DNA from: Phaeotremella fagi
Taxonomy: Eukaryota > Basidiomycota > Tremellomycetes > Tremellales > Phaeotremellaceae
Assembly: GCA_001599715.1 (NCBI GenBank)
Contig: BCHU01000003.1
Location: 620,001-684,000, forward strand
DNA length: 64,000 nucleotides
Direction: 5' to 3'
Shown here: one piece after another, positions 60,370-64,000 of the stretch
Layout of the letters: each line of letters starts with the position of its first letter
How positions within the stretch are numbered: the first letter of the stretch is position 1
The notes under the pieces: generated by a model
The model's input: only the letters and a program-made list of their open reading frames with translations
Databases searched by the model: none
What the model was told of the DNA's origin: nothing
Translations under genes and position numbers: made by a program

Positions 60370-60661
60370 GCGGGATGACTGACTCGGTGGATAAGTTGAT
60401 ATCACCTACATGAGAGGTTTAGTAGTTCCTTTCCTGGTTGATTTCGTTTGTATACAGCTCAATACCGTTGTTCTTGTTTGATTTTGTGTATAGTATTGTC
60501 GTACATATTGTTGAGTTGAATCGAGTAGAGGTTAATAATGTAATGTATGATTTACGTTACGATTACAAGTGCCACCATGTCAGATGCATTTTGTCAACAA
60601 CCAACAACAACCCTCAAATAATTGAAGTTGTTTACATCTACATTCATCCTTGAAAGACACT

Positions 60662-61573
60662 ATGGTATGTTTCAATGATAGGCAATGTCTCCATCGCTCA
60701 CATTGTATATAACACTGAAACTTATTTGTTTTTGTAGGCCAACGCTTCGTCAAAACGCATAGCTTCGACGAATGAAAATTCCTTGAAAAACCTTCAAAAT
60801 GGTTTGATATATGTCAACGTAAGTTCAAATGCACCTTGTATTCGTGTCACTGTAATCCAACATTACTATCGATGAGCCTACAACACGAATATCCGACACG
60901 AGAAGAGTTCAAAACAAAACTAACCCAAACAACACTCTGTAGTTGTTATCAATCATCCTCCGATTCATCCTATCAAAAATAACATCCAGATCGTTCATCC
61001 CAAGATTCATAGTCCTATTCATCCAATTCTCATTGACAACGACGACCATAGTCATCTGGAGATGGTTCTTGTTGATCGGTTCACCTAAACGTGATATCTC
61101 CGGTGGTGTAGTTAGATCAGGTGAGGATTTGGGTGGGAAGGGTGTCATTGAATTTGGTTGGGATTTGTGGGTCGTTATATTTACTCCTTTCTTCCATTGA
61201 GTTGGTCCTGATTCTTGGGTGTCTAGGATTTATATGACTTGGATTTGTACGCTTGGAAGTGCGATTTTTGGGAATTGGGTTTGGTGGTTATCCATTCTAG
61301 TAAGTCATTGACATCCCATTTCAAATGTAAAACCCAGCTAACGTCAATACGATAATCCAGATCCCAGGGTTCGGGATCTACAAACTTTTCAATTTGATTC
61401 GACCAATCTTGGGGATGTTCTTACCATCCCTATTTGGTCCTAAACGATCGTCGACTGCTCCAGTGGGTGAAGTTCCTGTTGAGGAGGAGAAAGGTGAATC
61501 GAGGAAACAGGCGAAATTGAGAGCTAGGATGGAGAAAGGTGATAAGAGGGTTCAACAGGTTCAGAGGAGGTAA
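60662..61573 (+). CDS. SND2: SRP-independent targeting protein Snd2/TMEM208
   Basis: An ER membrane protein of the SND pathway, which inserts proteins with central membrane segments. As in MCM5, exon 1 codes only for the ATG (60662-60664) and gtatgt follows at once. Exon 2 gives ANASSKRIASTNENSLKNLQ. Next come hydrophobic helices LLSIILRFILSKI and FIVLFIQFSLTTTTIVIW. The family motif SGEDL...EF..DLIY is seen as RSGEDLGGKGVIEFGWDL, spliced to IYMTWICTLGSAIFGNWVWW and PGFGIYKLFNLI. The C-terminus is charged and Arg/Lys-rich (KQAKLRARMEKGDKRVQQ), ending QRR. About 170-200 residues, in line with the family. Identification rests on the GEDL block and the helix order. Confidence 0.85.
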
Positions 61574-61790
61574 CGTTGGGTCATGGAACGGAATCGATAT
61601 GGAAAGGAAAATGGCATTGATTATCTCCTTGTGTTTCGATTTGGGGGTTGTGCATTGGGCGTTCATCTTCGCTTGATGACTTACAGTCATACCGTTATTC
61701 CCAGTTCATACTTATTCTACTCATACCCATAATCATGTTTTGATGTCTGTCTTGACTGCTTACTCTAGCCATTGCCTTGTCGTCCATTAA

Positions 61791-64000
61791 ATGCCAATGT
61801 CAATCCCAATTTCCGTTGGAATTAAAAGTTCATCTCCACATCTTCAACTTCTTAGATTCTTAGCATCGTCATCTTATCAAACAACAATAACCTATCCATA
61901 TAACAAATCTCGTAGTGATCACGAATCCGTCCAATCCTCTTTCCCATCCAATGTTAACATGTCAGAGGGATCGAGAATGAAATTAGCACGTACAGTCATA
62001 GATCTTGATGTCGAAGTAGCGAAATCAGTTGGGGTTTGGACTGGATCCAGAGTGGTCTTCAGTGATGATATCAGGTCAGTTCTTTCTCTCCATGATGATG
62101 ATTCATACTTACAAGTGATAAAAGGAGCCCACGCACACAGACACCAACAACACCAAACAGAAATTCAGGTTCTTCATCAAGTCCAATATCCATCTCGTCA
62201 TCCTCCCCCTCTCCCTCTCCGAAGAAACAACTACCCAGACCAAGGGGTGTACCAACTTATTCCTCCCCAATCCCACGGACGGCAAATACACCCCCTAAAT
62301 TCACAAGATTACATCCTTTCTTCGCTGGTTCTCAAGACGTCAACATCACAGTGAGAGCTAAGAGTTTACCTAGTTCTCAACGACCCAGGATGGTCGCTCA
62401 TTATAGTTCGACTTCGGAATCTGGTACAACGGCCACGAGTACGACTACGAATGGTGATTCGCAAGGTGACATTTCGATTTTTGATGATAGCCAAGAAAGA
62501 GATTCTGGGAGGTTTGTCGATGACCGTGGGAATGAAGTCGAGATTGATCTGGAAGAAGTTGTTGAAAGAATCGAAACTTTGGAGATTGAATCGGAGAGAC
62601 CTTCAAAATCATCGATGAGCAAATCCTCAATATACAGAAATACGACTCAAGCAGCTAAAACCTTAGAACAATATCCATTGTTTAACTACAAAACTTACAA
62701 ACCAATGTTCAAACGCACTACCACGCAACCTCCAAAAGTAGTCTACACAACCAACAAAGATGAAATAAAAGATCTGATCTCATGTTTGAAATCAGAGGTA
62801 ATAGGTTTCGACATGGAATGGCCAACGGCAGGTTGGAAAAAACAGATTGATAAAGATGGGAAAACGAAAAGTGTCCCTGTTGGAGGGGTTTTCAATGGCA
62901 AGAAATGGGAGTTCAAGGAATTGAAAACTGCCTTGATTCAGATTTGTGATGAGAACTTGATTATTCTTGTTCATTTGAATGGGATGGTTGGTGAGTGTTT
63001 TGGGTGCTGTTTTACCGATTTTTACGGATCCTGATTTCCTGCTGCTTTTCTTAGAACCGCCTCAATGTCTCGTTGATCTCGTGAATGATCCAAAGATCTA
63101 TAAAGTCGGTGTCAACGTTAGAGGTAAGTAACAACTTTATTAACTCATTGTATAGCTTGATACAACAAGTGAAGTCGTTTACTGACGATTTGCTCTTACT
63201 TCCCAGGTGACGGCTCGAAACTAACGAGAGATTTCCCAAACCTCTTCCCACCTGAATCATCACCCAAATCATTATTAGAATTATCACAACTAGCACGTAA
63301 GATTGATCCAATCAGTACGGGACCCGGAAACACTTTAATATCAATGGCGAAACTCTGTCAATGGTATCTTGGTTGCGATCTTTTCAAAGGGGAGGTTAGA
63401 CGTAGTGATTGGAGTCAAAAACTAACAGAGGAACAGATTCAGTGTAGGTTTGGAATCTACTCTTCAGTTTCATCAAAAGTTTGGTGTTGATCGATTTGAC
63501 GTTTTAGACGCCGCTGATGATGTCTACGCTTCGTATATGATTTTCAGACATTTGAAATATCTTTCGGAAATCGCTGAAACTGAAATTGATTTACGATCTT
63601 GTTCGACAGATTTAGGTGGTTCTGTGATAACACCTTTGAATCCGAATGTTAATGGTTTGAATACGGAATCAGTAACCAAAGTGTATAAGAAACAACCGAC
63701 ACCCTCCCAAAGTCGAGCTTTCGAATTGTTTAAACAAGGTAACGAGATTCCAAAAATGGCTGTTGATCTGAATATAAAAGAGACTACCGTTCTGTAAGTC
63801 GAGCTACCAATCAATTGTAGCCACTTTCACTGACGACAACTCTCAGATCATATATCGTTTTAGCACTCAAGAATCTTGGATTAGAAAGTTTAGAGGTTAA
63901 CGATAGGAAACGATTGTTGGATCATATTCAACCAGGCAGTTTTGTGGCTAATGATCAATCGATTTTTTTGGAGGTTGTTAGGAAGAGTTTGGAGGTTGAG
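61791..64000 (+). CDS. Werner-type 3'-5' exonuclease, C-terminus cut by window
   Basis: A DnaQ-like (DEDDy) exonuclease related to the WRN exonuclease domain. The N-terminus up to about residue 290 is poorly structured with Ser-rich spans and an acidic stretch; a second possible start is MSEGSRMKLA. The catalytic domain has motif I VIGFDMEWPTAG, then ELKTALIQICDENLIILVHL, motif II VGVNVRGDGSKLTRDF (D in GDGSKL), LCQWYLGCDLFKGEVRRSDW and motif III YAADDVYASYMIF. A C-terminal helical region (AFELFKQGNEIPKMAVDLNI, KETTVLSYIVLALKNLG) resembles the helicase-associated helix-turn-helix of RecQ-type and bacterial relatives. No helicase domain is present between them or before them. The frame is open at 64000, so the end is missing. 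Confidence 0.85.

Overview
The window is nuclear DNA of a fungus, most likely a basidiomycete yeast of the Tremellomycetes (Cryptococcus/Kwoniella type). Reasons: the genes are packed and intron-dense with very short GT..AG introns (about 34-70 nt, often with ctaac/ctgac just before the acceptor), the two strands alternate gene by gene, and the proteins are typical fungal ones (MADS-box factor, Zn2Cys6 regulator, FPK1/NRC-2 kinase, Bim1, Snd2, glucosidase II). The genus is an inference. I see no rRNA, tRNA, CRISPR array or intact transposon.

Layout. 1-4 kb: an unrecognised acidic-tailed protein, a MEF2/RLM1-type MADS-box factor with an Arg/Asp/Glu-rich tail, and Cox11. 4-12.7 kb: a possible metabolic cluster of a Zn2Cys6 regulator, a beta-lactamase-fold serine hydrolase, and a divergent pair of a phytanoyl-CoA-dioxygenase-like enzyme and a sugar-type MFS transporter. 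13-26 kb: mostly housekeeping genes (an unrecognised membrane protein, proteasome alpha1, an LLP-like nucleolar protein, TTC27/EMW1, FUN14, glucosidase II alpha, an m-AAA protease). 26-31 kb: accessory DNA, namely an MDR oxidoreductase with a 14-bp frame-shifting duplication and three tandem orphan paralogues, two of them split by one in-frame TAA. 31-42 kb: a DHA1 transporter, the CHL1 helicase, a catalytically dead eIF4A-like protein and ribosomal L26. 42-53.7 kb: an arrestin-like protein, MsrB, Bim1/EB1, MCM5 and a membrane-anchored glutaredoxin. 53.7-57.3 kb: gene-poor, holding one single-exon orphan with a CaaX-like end. 57-64 kb: an FPK1/NRC-2 kinase, Snd2/TMEM208 and a Werner-type exonuclease cut by the window edge.

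Joint roles. MCM5, CHL1 and the WRN-type exonuclease act in replication and chromosome maintenance; two MCB (ACGCGT) boxes lie just upstream of MCM5. Cox11, FUN14 and the m-AAA protease are mitochondrial. Glucosidase II, Snd2 and probably the glutaredoxin serve the secretory pathway. The most unusual items are the dead eIF4A paralogue (every ATPase motif altered, fold retained), the orphan tandem family with a conserved duplicated promoter block and TAA-split copies, and the AGGT-centred micro-duplication in the oxidoreductase.

Exon boundaries were read by eye from splice signals, frame continuity and family similarity. Genes described as closing in frame were checked arithmetically.
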